Source of the DNA: Haloarcula litorea
Lineage (GTDB): Archaea > Halobacteriota > Halobacteria > Halobacteriales > Haloarculaceae
DNA: 64,000 nt
Direction of reading: 5' to 3'
Assembly: GCF_029338195.1 (NCBI RefSeq)
Contig: NZ_CP119779.1
Span: 1,922,001-1,986,000, forward strand
Shown: piece by piece, positions 16,151 through 23,839 of the stretch
How positions within the stretch are numbered: position 1 is the stretch's first letter
How the letters are laid out: every line of letters begins with the position of its first letter
Made by a program: the position numbers and the translations under genes
Notes under the pieces: model-generated
Seen by the model: the letters and a program-made list of their open reading frames with translations, nothing else
Database searches by the model: none
Told to the model about the DNA's origin: nothing

Positions 16151-17548
16151 TCAGTCGGGCAGGCCGCCCGTCTCGAACTCGAACCGCGCGCCGCCGTCGG
16201 CGCTCTCGACGAGGCTCACCGACCAGCCGTGGGCCTCCGCGATCTGTTCGACGATCGCCAGTCCCAACCCGGTCCCGGCGTCGGTCGTCGTGTGTCCGTA
16301 CTCGAAGACGGTCCCGCGTTCGGACTGTGGGACGCCCGGGCCGTCGTCGGCGACGTAGAACCCCGTTCGGTCCCCGAGCGCGTCGACCTCGACGGTCACC
16401 TCGTGGCCGCCGTGTTCTGCCGCGTTCCGGAGGAGGTTCTCCAGGAGCGCCCGCAGCCGCTCGTCGTCGGCCTCGACCGTCGGGGGGTCGCCGACGACGA
16501 GCGTCGCCGTCTCCGGGGTGTCGACCGTCGACCACGCCGTCTCGACGAGCGGTGCCAGGTCGAACGGGCGGGTCGTCCCGGTGGCCTTCCCCTGCTTGGC
16601 CAGCAGCAACACGTCCTCGATGAGTTCCTCCATCCGGTCGTGGACGGCCTGGAGTTCGTCGAGCTTCTCGCTGTCACACTCCCGTTTGGCGAGGCGGACC
16701 TTCGCCATCGCGGTGTTCAGCGGGTCCCGGAGGTCGTGTGAGATGACGCTCGCGAACTGTTCGAGCTGTTCGACCTGCCGCTCCAGTTCCCGCTGCTGTC
16801 GCTCGCGGCCGGTGACGTCACGGAAGATACCGATCCGCTCTGTCACGTCGCCGAGTTCCTCCACGACGTCGACGTTGAGCTCCGTCACGTAGTGGTCGCC
16901 GTCGCGCGACCTGATCTCGACGGTCCGTTCGCTCCCGTCCTCGAACTGGTCGCCGGTCCCGTCGATGCGCAACAGCAGGCGCTCGACGGACTCGTCCGGG
17001 CTCGCCTCGATGGTCCCCAGCGCCGAGCCGACGATGTCCTCGCGGTCGGCGTCGAACATCCCGACGAACGACTCGTTGACCTCTGTCACGGTGCCGTCGT
17101 CGGTGACGACCACGATGGGGTCGGGCGTCGACTCGAACAGCGTCCGGAACCGCCGCTCGGTGAACTCCTTGCGACGGTTGAGCTCCAGCGAGAGGTCCCG
17201 TCGCTCGACGAGGTTGTCGACCCGGTTCCGCAGTTCGGCCGGGTCGACCGGGGCGTCGATGACCTCGTCGACGCGCTCCCAGACGGCCTCCGAGACCCGG
17301 TCGGGGTCCCGGTCGCCCAGCACCAGCAGGTACGGGACGAAGACCGGCGAGACCGCGGCCTTGCGGTCGGCGAGCCAGTCGCGGTGGGTGCGAAACGCCG
17401 CGGTGTCCAGCAGACAGAGGTCGAACTCCACGTCCGAGAGGTCCTCGTCCGCCCCGACCCCGGCCACGACGTCGTGGTCCTCGGACAGCGCCTCGGTCAG
17501 CAGCGACCGGTTGCGTCGGTTCTCGACGAGCAGCTGTATCGTCGCCAT
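16151..17548 (-). CDS. PAS sensor histidine kinase with receiver-like N-terminus
   Basis: A 465-residue soluble kinase without membrane segments. Residues 1-115 resemble a receiver domain (FDLCLLDTAAF carries the would-be phospho-Asp). A PAS domain follows at about 130-245 (FRTLFESTPDPIVVVTDDG). The dimerisation/phosphoacceptor helix has SVISHDLRDPLN near residue 258. The ATPase domain has ENLLRNAAEHGG (N box), ADDGPGVP (G1) and GTGLGLAIV (G2). The start is ATG 17548, 4 bp after the stop of the KaiC-like gene. The signal is not evident; redox, light or small-molecule sensing through PAS is possible. Confidence 0.88.
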   Translation of the reverse strand: MATIQLLVENRRNRSLLTEALSEDHDVVAGVGADEDLSDVEFDLCLLDTAAFRTHRDWLADRKAAVSPVFVPYLLVLGDRDPDRVSEAVWERVDEVIDAPVDPAELRNRVDNLVERRDLSLELNRRKEFTERRFRTLFESTPDPIVVVTDDGTVTEVNESFVGMFDADREDIVGSALGTIEASPDESVERLLLRIDGTGDQFEDGSERTVEIRSRDGDHYVTELNVDVVEELGDVTERIGIFRDVTGRERQQRELERQVEQLEQFASVISHDLRDPLNTAMAKVRLAKRECDSEKLDELQAVHDRMEELIEDVLLLAKQGKATGTTRPFDLAPLVETAWSTVDTPETATLVVGDPPTVEADDERLRALLENLLRNAAEHGGHEVTVEVDALGDRTGFYVADDGPGVPQSERGTVFEYGHTTTDAGTGLGLAIVEQIAEAHGWSVSLVESADGGARFEFETGGLPD

Positions 17549-17552
17549 CCGA

Positions 17553-19016
17553 TCAGTCGTCCGCCCTGTCGTCGATCCACTCGGGCGTACCCCGGAGGAT
17601 CCCGCGGAGGTTCGTCATCGGCTCGCCGATCTTGATCCCGTGGGTCGTGATCTCGAACGCCCGGAGCGTCCGCTGGAAGTCGCTGGTCCGCTTCTTGAGG
17701 ACGCCGATGACCTTCCGGAGCTCGCCGGACATCTCGACGTGCCGGAGGAACAGGATGTTGTCGGCGATGTAGCTGATGTCGCCCTCCGTCACCTGGAACT
17801 CGCCCGTGACCGACGAGACCTCGTCGACGAGGATGACGGTGACGCCGACGTTTTTCAGGTACCGACAGAGGGCGTGGAGCTTCCGCCGGAGCTCGTCCTC
17901 GCCGCCCCTGATCGAGAGGCCGTAGCCGTTGATGCCGTCGATCATCACGAGTTCGGTCCCCTCCTCCTCGACGTCCCGCCGGACCCGCGCGGCGAACTCC
18001 TGTGGCGAGAGGTCCAGCGCCTCGATCTCCTCGACGGTGAGCGTCCCGCGGTCGCGCATCCGGTCGACGGGGATGTTGACCGAGGTACAGCGCTCGAAGA
18101 ACGTCCGTTCGGTCTCCTCGAACATATAGATGGCCGACCGCTCGCCCCGGCCCGCCGCCTCCTTCACGAACTGCGCGCCGGTGGTCGTCTTGCCGACGCC
18201 GGTCGGCCCGGAGACGATGGTCACGGTCCCGCGCTCGATCCCGCCGTTGAGCTGGTCGTCCAGCTCGGGGACGCCCGAAGGGATCGACTCGATCTCGTAG
18301 TCCGTCGTGTGCTCGCCCGGCTCCAGCTCGGGATAGACGTACATCCCGTCGTCGTCGATCCGCATCGCGTGGTCGCCGCTCCGGGTCCCGGAGCCGCGGA
18401 ACTTCGGCACGTCGACGGTCCGCCCGCTCTCCGTGTCGGCCAGTTCGACCACGCCGTCGGCCATGAACTGGAGGTCGTCGTCGGGCGTCCGCTCGCCGGC
18501 CTGGGAGGTGAAAAGCAGCGTCGCGCCGCTCTGTCCGAAAAAGCGGGTCAGCGACAGCACCTGCTTGCGGAACTGGTACTGGTCGGGCGAGAGGTACCGG
18601 AGCTGGGTCATCGGGTCGACGAACACCCGGTCCGGCTCCGTCTCGCGGACCCGCTCGGTGATGGTCCCGGTCACGGACTCGCCTTCCACCTCGTCGGGGC
18701 TGAACACGTCGTAGGTGTCGGCCTCGGTGAACGCCTCGGACTCGGGGGTCAGGTCGAGGAACTCCACGCCGTCGACCTCGATGTCCAGCGACGCGGCGTT
18801 CGCCCGGATGTCCTCGGTCGCCTCCTCCAGGTTCACGTACAGCGCGGTCTCGTCGCGCTCGACGCCGGCGGTGAGAAAGTGGAGGCCGAGGATGGACTTG
18901 CCCGTCCCCGGGCGACCCCGGACCATGTAACTCCGCTCGGGAAGCAGCCCCCCGCCGAGTATCTCGTCCAGTCCATCGACGCCCGTCTGCACTCGTGTCC
19001 GGGGGCCAGAAGTCAT
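17553..19016 (-). CDS. KaiC-like protein with two RecA-type ATPase domains
   Basis: A 487-residue protein with two KaiC domains. The first has GGGLLPERSYMVRGRPGTGK with its P-loop near residue 35. The second has IVSGPTGVGKTTTGAQFV near residue 260, followed by LVMIDGINGYGLSIRG. Paired Glu residues after each domain's first strand (NLEEAT, MFEETER) are the catalytic pair. Haloarchaeal KaiC homologues are linked to signalling and motility, and rarely to clock behaviour. A TATA-like TGATAAACG (about 19041-19049, minus strand) lies 27 nt before ATG 19016, so the gene can start its own transcript. Confidence 0.88.
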   Translation of the reverse strand: MTSGPRTRVQTGVDGLDEILGGGLLPERSYMVRGRPGTGKSILGLHFLTAGVERDETALYVNLEEATEDIRANAASLDIEVDGVEFLDLTPESEAFTEADTYDVFSPDEVEGESVTGTITERVRETEPDRVFVDPMTQLRYLSPDQYQFRKQVLSLTRFFGQSGATLLFTSQAGERTPDDDLQFMADGVVELADTESGRTVDVPKFRGSGTRSGDHAMRIDDDGMYVYPELEPGEHTTDYEIESIPSGVPELDDQLNGGIERGTVTIVSGPTGVGKTTTGAQFVKEAAGRGERSAIYMFEETERTFFERCTSVNIPVDRMRDRGTLTVEEIEALDLSPQEFAARVRRDVEEEGTELVMIDGINGYGLSIRGGEDELRRKLHALCRYLKNVGVTVILVDEVSSVTGEFQVTEGDISYIADNILFLRHVEMSGELRKVIGVLKKRTSDFQRTLRAFEITTHGIKIGEPMTNLRGILRGTPEWIDDRADD

Positions 19017-19078
19017 AGATACAACTGGCTACTCGCCCGTTTATCACTGACGACTCCGGAAGTGGATGCTGATTCCGG

Positions 19079-19648
19079 CTACCCGTCGTGGAACTCCGAG
19101 AGCACCCGGTCGAACGTCTCGGGCTCCATCTCGCCGACCGTCTCGGTAGCCGCCGCGTCCAGTTCCGCGGCCCGGTCCCGGAGGTCTGCGTAGTCGTCGC
19201 TGTTCGAGAGCTCGTGGGCCGTCTTCTCGGCCTCCAGCGCCGCGAGCTTCTCCGCGACGGCGAACAGCTCCCGGGTCTGGTCGTCGTGGGCCGACAGCGA
19301 GACCAGCCGCGAGACGGTCGATCGGAGCTCCTCGTCGTCGACGGGCTTGGTGACGTACCCGTCGAACGGCATCGTGGCGATGTCGAAGTCCGGATCGACG
19401 GCCGTCACCATCGCCACCCGAACGTCCGCCTCCCGGTCGCGGATCTCCGCCAACACGTCGCGGCCGGAGGGGCCGGGCATCCGACGGTCCAGGAGCACCA
19501 CGTCGACCGTGTCGTCGAGCAGGGAGAGCGCCTCCTCGCCGTCCAGGGCCTTCACGATCTCGTAGGTGCCCCCAAGCGCGAGCGCGTACACGTCGACGAC
19601 GTCCTCGTCGTCGTCCACGATGAGTACCGTCGGGGTCTCGTCGGTCAT
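19079..19648 (-). CDS. HalX-type response regulator
   Basis: A 189-residue protein. An N-terminal receiver domain (TVLIVDDDEDVVDVYALALG, with the phospho-accepting Asp in VVLLDRRMPGPSG and Lys in YVTKPVDDEEL) is joined to the haloarchaeal HalX output region. That region is a helical, coiled-coil-like segment LFAVAEKLAALEAEK followed by Asp/Glu-rich helices. ATG 19648 (MTDETPTVLIVDD) is preferred over the GTG 48 nt upstream. It precedes the KaiC-like ATPase and the histidine kinase on the same strand with a 62-bp gap, so the three may form one phosphorelay group. Confidence 0.88.
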   Translation of the reverse strand: MTDETPTVLIVDDDEDVVDVYALALGGTYEIVKALDGEEALSLLDDTVDVVLLDRRMPGPSGRDVLAEIRDREADVRVAMVTAVDPDFDIATMPFDGYVTKPVDDEELRSTVSRLVSLSAHDDQTRELFAVAEKLAALEAEKTAHELSNSDDYADLRDRAAELDAAATETVGEMEPETFDRVLSEFHDG

Positions 19649-19836
19649 CTCTCTACACCTGGATTCCCGATCCGGATAGACCTTGTCTCTGACCACGCCG
19701 TGTCACTCCGGCGACGTGCCGTCGGCGTGTTCCAGCGCGTTCTCGACGGACGGCGGTTCGTACGGACAGACGGCGAAGTCGACCCGTGTCGCAGTCCACT
19801 CGCGCTCGACCCGGCCGGAGCGTCGCGGCGGCCAGG

Positions 19837-19857
19837 ATGTTACAGGGGCTGTAACAT
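19837..19857. promoter_or_regulatory. Palindromic operator-like site with adjacent TATA box
   Basis: ATGTTACA-GGGGC-TGTAACAT has perfect 8-bp arms. Its right arm runs straight into CATATATCAG, a TATA-like element usable in either direction. The site lies in the 293-bp gap between two minus-strand genes, 190 bp before the response-regulator start and downstream of the wHTH/FilR1 gene. No gene starts at the distance expected for a leaderless message, so the transcript it controls is uncertain. Confidence 0.5.
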
Positions 19858-19989
19858 ATATCAGCAGGTAAGTATAGACTCCATCAGCGGCATCGGGATG
19901 GTGGGGAGAAACCCTCCACAGCCAGCGAGCGTTCCCAGGCACGCTGGCTCCCGCTTCGGCCCCCACCCGATGCCGATCGGCTGCACGCC

Positions 19990-20790
19990 CTACCGAATCC
20001 CGTCTGCGACGGCCGTGAGCGGGTCGGCGCGGTCACGCCGCCGCTCGTAGAGCCGTCGTACCCACTCGTAGACGGCGTCGTCCTCCGACTCCAGTACCGC
20101 CCTGATGTTGTTGCCGTCGTCGTACGCCGCCAGACAGCACCGTCCCTCGTCGACGACCAGCCCCAGCGACAGCGGCTCGGGGTGGACGTAGATGTCGATC
20201 CGGTCGTCGTCGAGCCCGCGCTCGAAGGAGTCCTCGTACTCCGACCTGGAGCGTTCGAGCACGCTGGCGTCGATGACGAACTCGATGGTCGTCCCGTCGT
20301 CCAGCAGCTCCGCGCCGATGTCGTTGAAGGGTTCGGCGACGATCGGCGAGACCGCGCGCACGTCGCCCTGTGCGGCCCGGAACCACTCCGTGAACCGACT
20401 GACCGCCGCCAGCGGGTTCCCCGACGTGCTGACCGTCAGCTCTCCGTCCTCCAGTGCCGCGGTCGGCAGGTCCTCCGTGACGTGTCCGAGGTTGCTCGCG
20501 AGGGGCCCGAACTCGCGGGCGCGTTCGGCCTCCGCCAACAGCGCCCGATAGCGGTCGTGGATCCGCCGGCCCGTGACCGTCAGCCCGTACCGCCCGTCTT
20601 CCTTCCGTACCCACTCGCGTTCGCGGAACCCCGCGAGGATGCGCTGGATCGTCGTCCGCGTCGCGTCGACGGACTCACACAGGTCACGGGGTCGGGCCGG
20701 CGACTCGTGCAGCGCCGACAGCAGGTGCCACCGCTGCGCCGAGCCGGTGAGGAACTGCACGTCGCCGAGCGCCGATTCGTCGATGTCCAT
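19990..20790 (-). CDS. wHTH transcriptional regulator with FilR1-like C-terminal domain
   Basis: A 266-residue regulator. The N-terminal winged HTH is FLTGSAQRWHLLSALHE, then RPRDLCESVDATRTTIQRIL, with wing GRYGLTVTGRRI. A C-terminal ligand-type domain of about 150 residues has strand/helix units (VRAVSPIVAEPFNDIGAEL, IDIYVHPEPLSLGLVVDEG, CLAAYDDGNNI) similar to the FilR1/DUF1724 module of methanogen and haloarchaeal regulators. ATG 20790 lies 34 bp after the stop of the last pilus-cluster gene on the same strand, so it might be read through from that operon. Target and ligand are unknown. Confidence 0.8.
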   Translation of the reverse strand: MDIDESALGDVQFLTGSAQRWHLLSALHESPARPRDLCESVDATRTTIQRILAGFREREWVRKEDGRYGLTVTGRRIHDRYRALLAEAERAREFGPLASNLGHVTEDLPTAALEDGELTVSTSGNPLAAVSRFTEWFRAAQGDVRAVSPIVAEPFNDIGAELLDDGTTIEFVIDASVLERSRSEYEDSFERGLDDDRIDIYVHPEPLSLGLVVDEGRCCLAAYDDGNNIRAVLESEDDAVYEWVRRLYERRRDRADPLTAVADGIR

Positions 20791-20824
20791 CGCTGTTAGA
20801 CGGGGGTTTGTGGCGGCGGTGTTG

Positions 20825-21352
20825 TTAGTCTCCCGGTCCCGCGGGTCGAACGACGATCGTCACCGCCGTCTCGCCGCGGTCGGTGGTCGCCGTCACGGTG
20901 ATCGCCACCGCGAGGACGTGGGTCCGGCCGAGGCGGTCCTGGACGACGACCCCGCGGTCGGCGACACAGTCCCCGAACTGCCTGTCCGGGCCACCGGGAC
21001 AGTTCGTGCTCGCCCACGCGGCCGCCGTGGGACGGTCGTACTCGATCCGGACCGCCGTCCCCCGCTCGACGCGGGCCGACTCCAGCCGGCTCACGCGCGG
21101 TGCCAGTTCCGTCCGCAGGTGAGTCACGGCCGCGCCCCGTTCGGCCCACGCGTACTCGCCCGGAATCCCGGCCGACTCCGACGCGACGGCGCGTTCCAGC
21201 GATCGGACGGTCGGCCCCGTCGCGCCGCCGTAGTCCGCGGTCGCGCGCACGTCGTCGTGATACCCCAACTGGAGGAACGCGAGGACGAGCGGTGCCAGCG
21301 CGACGGCCACGAGCGCCGCGGCGACGAGGACGAGCTGGCCGCGCCGTCTCAC
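20825..21352 (-). CDS. Pilus-cluster membrane-anchored protein (DUF7261-like)
   Basis: A 175-residue protein starting MRRRGQLVLVAAALVAVALA. One N-terminal transmembrane helix (about residues 6-27) is preceded by positive charges, and the rest is an extracellular-type beta-rich domain with a Cys pair (NCPGG...GDC). GTG 21352 is chosen because it gives a 4-nt overlap (GTGA) with the preceding gene; an in-frame GTG at 21361 is also open. The helix-first design and the gene order match the minor pilin-like DUF7261 proteins of haloarchaeal type IV pilus loci. Confidence 0.75.
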   Translation of the reverse strand: MRRRGQLVLVAAALVAVALAPLVLAFLQLGYHDDVRATADYGGATGPTVRSLERAVASESAGIPGEYAWAERGAAVTHLRTELAPRVSRLESARVERGTAVRIEYDRPTAAAWASTNCPGGPDRQFGDCVADRGVVVQDRLGRTHVLAVAITVTATTDRGETAVTIVVRPAGPGD

Positions 21353-21753
21353 GCGTACCACACCTCGATGCTGACCGGTCCGGCCGGGGTCGACACCGTC
21401 GCCGTCCCGACGGTCGTCGCCCGCGGGACGCCGGTCCCGACCGAGCCGTGGGGCGTCTCGACGTGGAACAACACGTTCGCCGGGAGGATGCGGGTCACGC
21501 GGCGTTCGAGAGCGCCCCGCTCCCGCCGGAAGGCGGTCTCGCTGTCGACCACCTCGCGGAGCCGCGTCGTTTCGCCGTGCCGGGGCGGTTCGCTCGTCAG
21601 CAGCGTCGCGGTGTCCTCGGCGTACGCGGAGAGCTGCGGGTCGGCGGCCGGGGGTGCGGGCGTCCCGAGCGCGAACCCCAGCGACACGCCCAGTACGAGG
21701 ATGGCACCCAGCGCGACCTCAAGCAGCGACAGCGGCAGTTGCGCCCTACTCAT
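21349..21753 (-). CDS. Pilus-cluster pilin-like protein (DUF7262-like)
   Basis: A 134-residue protein beginning MSRAQLPLSLLEVALGAILV. The hydrophobic segment at residues 8-30 resembles the class III signal/N-helix of type IV pilin-like proteins. It is followed by a soluble domain ending in strands (GTATVSTPAGPVSIEVWYA). ATG 21753 overlaps the preceding gene's stop by 8 nt, and its own stop overlaps the next gene by 4 nt. It is probably a minor component of the pilus built by the upstream PilB/TadC-like pair. Confidence 0.75.
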   Translation of the reverse strand: MSRAQLPLSLLEVALGAILVLGVSLGFALGTPAPPAADPQLSAYAEDTATLLTSEPPRHGETTRLREVVDSETAFRRERGALERRVTRILPANVLFHVETPHGSVGTGVPRATTVGTATVSTPAGPVSIEVWYA

Positions 21754-22453
21754 CGACGGTCACCGCCAGCGTGGCCTTGGTCGTCCGCGGGGACGCGTAC
21801 TCGACTTCCACCGCGCCGCGGGCGAACCCGCCCGCCGTGTCGAACCGGAGCCGCGTGGTCCGGGTCCGGCGGAGCGACACCTCGAAGGTCCCCCCGAGGC
21901 CGCTGTCGTTGTGCAACAGCACGCGGTCGCCGGCCCGCACCGTCCACACCGTGGTCCCGGCCGACGGGTCGATGCGGAGCGTCACGCCGTCGACCCGCCG
22001 GGGGAGCGTGACGCGTCGCCCGTCGGGGACGACGGTCTCCCGGGTCGCGTTCGTGAGCAGGACGAGGCGACGGACCGTCCGCCCGGCGCTCGCGTCGCCG
22101 GTGGCGGCGACCCGTCGCCCGCCGACGGTGACGGCGACGTCGGCTTCCCTGGCCGCCGGCACGGCCCGCCGGAGCGCCGCGTCGTCGAACCGCTCCACTC
22201 GCGTCCGGTTCAGCACGTTCGCCCGGTCGGCGAGCGGCCCGTCCGCGTCGACGAGGAGGGCCGCCGTCGCCGCCGCGGTCCGTCGTTCCCCCGGCTGACG
22301 GTCCGCCCCGGCGATGGCGGTGTCGGCCATCGCGACGCCGAGCGCGGTGACGACGGTCAGCAGGACGAGCGCGATCCCCAGCGCCGGCAGCGTCGTCTGC
22401 CCCCGTCCCGACGACGTTTTCTCCGCGCCGGTGTTCCCTCCCCACGTGCGCAC
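21746..22453 (-). CDS. Pilus-cluster pilin-like protein (DUF7263-like)
   Basis: About 235 residues from GTG 22453 (MRTWGGNTGAEKTSSGRGQ). The family-like core begins GQTTLPALGIALVLLTVVTA, a pilin-type hydrophobic helix near residues 20-45, followed by a predicted extracellular beta domain. The open frame continues far upstream, but that part is antisense to a small membrane gene and has no protein-like character. GTG 22453 overlaps the start of that divergent gene by 8 nt, which is odd, and a closer non-standard start cannot be excluded. Confidence 0.68.
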   Translation of the reverse strand: MRTWGGNTGAEKTSSGRGQTTLPALGIALVLLTVVTALGVAMADTAIAGADRQPGERRTAAATAALLVDADGPLADRANVLNRTRVERFDDAALRRAVPAAREADVAVTVGGRRVAATGDASAGRTVRRLVLLTNATRETVVPDGRRVTLPRRVDGVTLRIDPSAGTTVWTVRAGDRVLLHNDSGLGGTFEVSLRRTRTTRLRFDTAGGFARGAVEVEYASPRTTKATLAVTVDE

Positions 22454-22655
22454 TCTCGATCCGAGCGACCTCCTGTTCGTCGGCGGGTTCGTCGCCGCGC
22501 TCTGCCTGTGCATCGCGGGGCTCGTGACCGTCGCAGCGCCGGCGGGACTCCCCGGGTTCGTCGACGCGCTGGCCGGCGTGTTCCTGCTGTTCGGTGCCGT
22601 CTTTCTGGCCCTGGGCGTCCTCGGTGCGGCGCTCGTCGCGCTCTTCGGTGACTGA
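22446..22655 (+). CDS. Two-helix small membrane protein inside the pilus cluster
   Basis: A 69-residue protein, MRTLDPSDLLFVGGFVAALC at the N-terminus, with two long hydrophobic helices (about 9-30 and 38-65) and almost no charged residues between. It reads opposite to the pilus operon, ending one base before the DUF7266-like stop and starting within the DUF7263-like start. The strong membrane pattern argues that it is real. It resembles small haloarchaeal two-TM proteins (DUF7470-like), but that match is uncertain. A weak TATA-like CGTTTTCT lies near 22415-22422. Confidence 0.65.
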   Translation: MRTLDPSDLLFVGGFVAALCLCIAGLVTVAAPAGLPGFVDALAGVFLLFGAVFLALGVLGAALVALFGD

Positions 22656-22656
22656 G

Positions 22657-23103
22657 TCACGACGTCTCCTCCAGCCGGACGGTCACGCGACTCCCGTTCC
22701 CGGTCACGGCGACGACGGTCCGACCGCCGCTCTCCCAGGTTCCCGTCAGCGACCGTACCCGGGACGGGAACACCGGTCGCGCCCGCCCGCCGACGTCGGG
22801 GTCGGGGTGGACCAGCACGAGCGCGTCCCCGTCCGCGCGGATCTCGTAGGCCGCGCCCTCGATGGTCGCCGGGAGGTCGACCCGCGAGGTCGCCCGGACC
22901 GACCGGCCCGCCGGCGGGACTGCCTGCTCGACCCGCGCGGTCGCCTCGGTCAGCGTCCGCTCGCCCAGCTCCGCCCCGACGGCACCCCGATACTCCGGGA
23001 GCACGCCGCCGTACAGCGCCGTCGTCAGCAGCGTCAGGTAGAGCAACACGATCCCGAGCGAGAGCACCTTCTCCACGACGGTGCTGAGGCCGCGGCTACC
23101 CAT
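22657..23103 (-). CDS. Pilus-cluster pilin-like protein (DUF7266-like)
   Basis: A 148-residue protein with N-terminus MGSRGLSTVVEKVLSLGIVL. A single hydrophobic helix at residues 10-31 precedes an extracellular-type beta domain (VDLPATIEGAAYEIRADGD, TVVAVTGNGSRVTVRLEE). ATG 23103 overlaps the preceding gene by 8 nt. The frame further upstream is antisense-like and ignored. It is interpreted as a minor pilin or pilus accessory protein of the same operon. Confidence 0.75.
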   Translation of the reverse strand: MGSRGLSTVVEKVLSLGIVLLYLTLLTTALYGGVLPEYRGAVGAELGERTLTEATARVEQAVPPAGRSVRATSRVDLPATIEGAAYEIRADGDALVLVHPDPDVGGRARPVFPSRVRSLTGTWESGGRTVVAVTGNGSRVTVRLEETS

Positions 23104-23839
23104 CCGCCACCTCCGCGCCGACGGCGTGGACGACCAGTTCGACCCGCTGTCGGCCCTCGACGGACGCGACGACGCTCGGGACGCCGTCCCCGTCGAGGTC
23201 CACCGTCCGGGTGTCGGCACCCACCCGATCGAAGTGGCGCGCGACCGGCCCCGGCGTCGCGGTCTCCAGCGCCACCCGGTAGTCCCGTCGCGGGAGCCGG
23301 CGGTGGTGGTGTGTCACGTTCGTCCGCACGGTGACGGTCACGCCCCCGCTCCCGGCGACCGCGACGCCGCTCTCGTTGAGGGCGACCGCACCGACGACGA
23401 GTGCATCCTCGTCGCGGGTCACCGTGACCGGCGGGCCGCGGACCAGCCACGCGTTCCCCGGCCGACCGCGGACGACGGCACCGCCGACGGCGGCGACTCT
23501 GGTCGACCCGGACCCGTAGACGAGCGCGCCGACCGGGACGCGCTCGACCACGCCGCTCGGCGCGAGGAGCCTGAGGTCCCGCTGGACCGTCTCGACGCGC
23601 CCCTCGCTGAACCGCAGGCGGACACGTCCCGGTCCGGTCTGCTGGGTAGGGCGGAGTTCGTCGTCGAGCGCGCTGGCGACCCGCGCTCCGTCGGCGGCCT
23701 CGGTCTGCGCGTCGACGACACTGCCCACGAGGGCAGTCAGTCCGCCGAGGGCGACGGCGGTGATACCCAGCAGGAGGACGACGCCGACGACGTGGGACTG
23801 CGCGCGGCTGTCGGTCCTCGGTCCCCTCGAATCGCTCAC
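23096..23839 (-). CDS. Pilus-cluster pilin-like protein (DUF7289-like)
   Basis: A 247-residue protein. After a short charged N-terminus (MSDSRGPRTDSR) comes AQSHVVGVVLLLGITAVALG, the archaeal pilin-type helix often seen as SHVVGVVLLLG. A large soluble domain follows, with an Asp-rich loop (VDLDGDGVPS) near the C-terminus. GTG 23839 overlaps the stop of the TadC-like gene by 4 nt, showing coupling. It may be the main pilin of this locus or a tip component; the sequence does not decide. Confidence 0.75.
   Translation of the reverse strand: MSDSRGPRTDSRAQSHVVGVVLLLGITAVALGGLTALVGSVVDAQTEAADGARVASALDDELRPTQQTGPGRVRLRFSEGRVETVQRDLRLLAPSGVVERVPVGALVYGSGSTRVAAVGGAVVRGRPGNAWLVRGPPVTVTRDEDALVVGAVALNESGVAVAGSGGVTVTVRTNVTHHHRRLPRRDYRVALETATPGPVARHFDRVGADTRTVDLDGDGVPSVVASVEGRQRVELVVHAVGAEVADG

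Noticed and set aside
19703-19966. Possible 87-residue minus-strand protein upstream of the response regulator
   Set aside because: The frame spans the palindrome and TATA-like element at 19837-19863, has a Trp/Pro-rich start unlike neighbours, and no motif. A shorter product from inside cannot be excluded.
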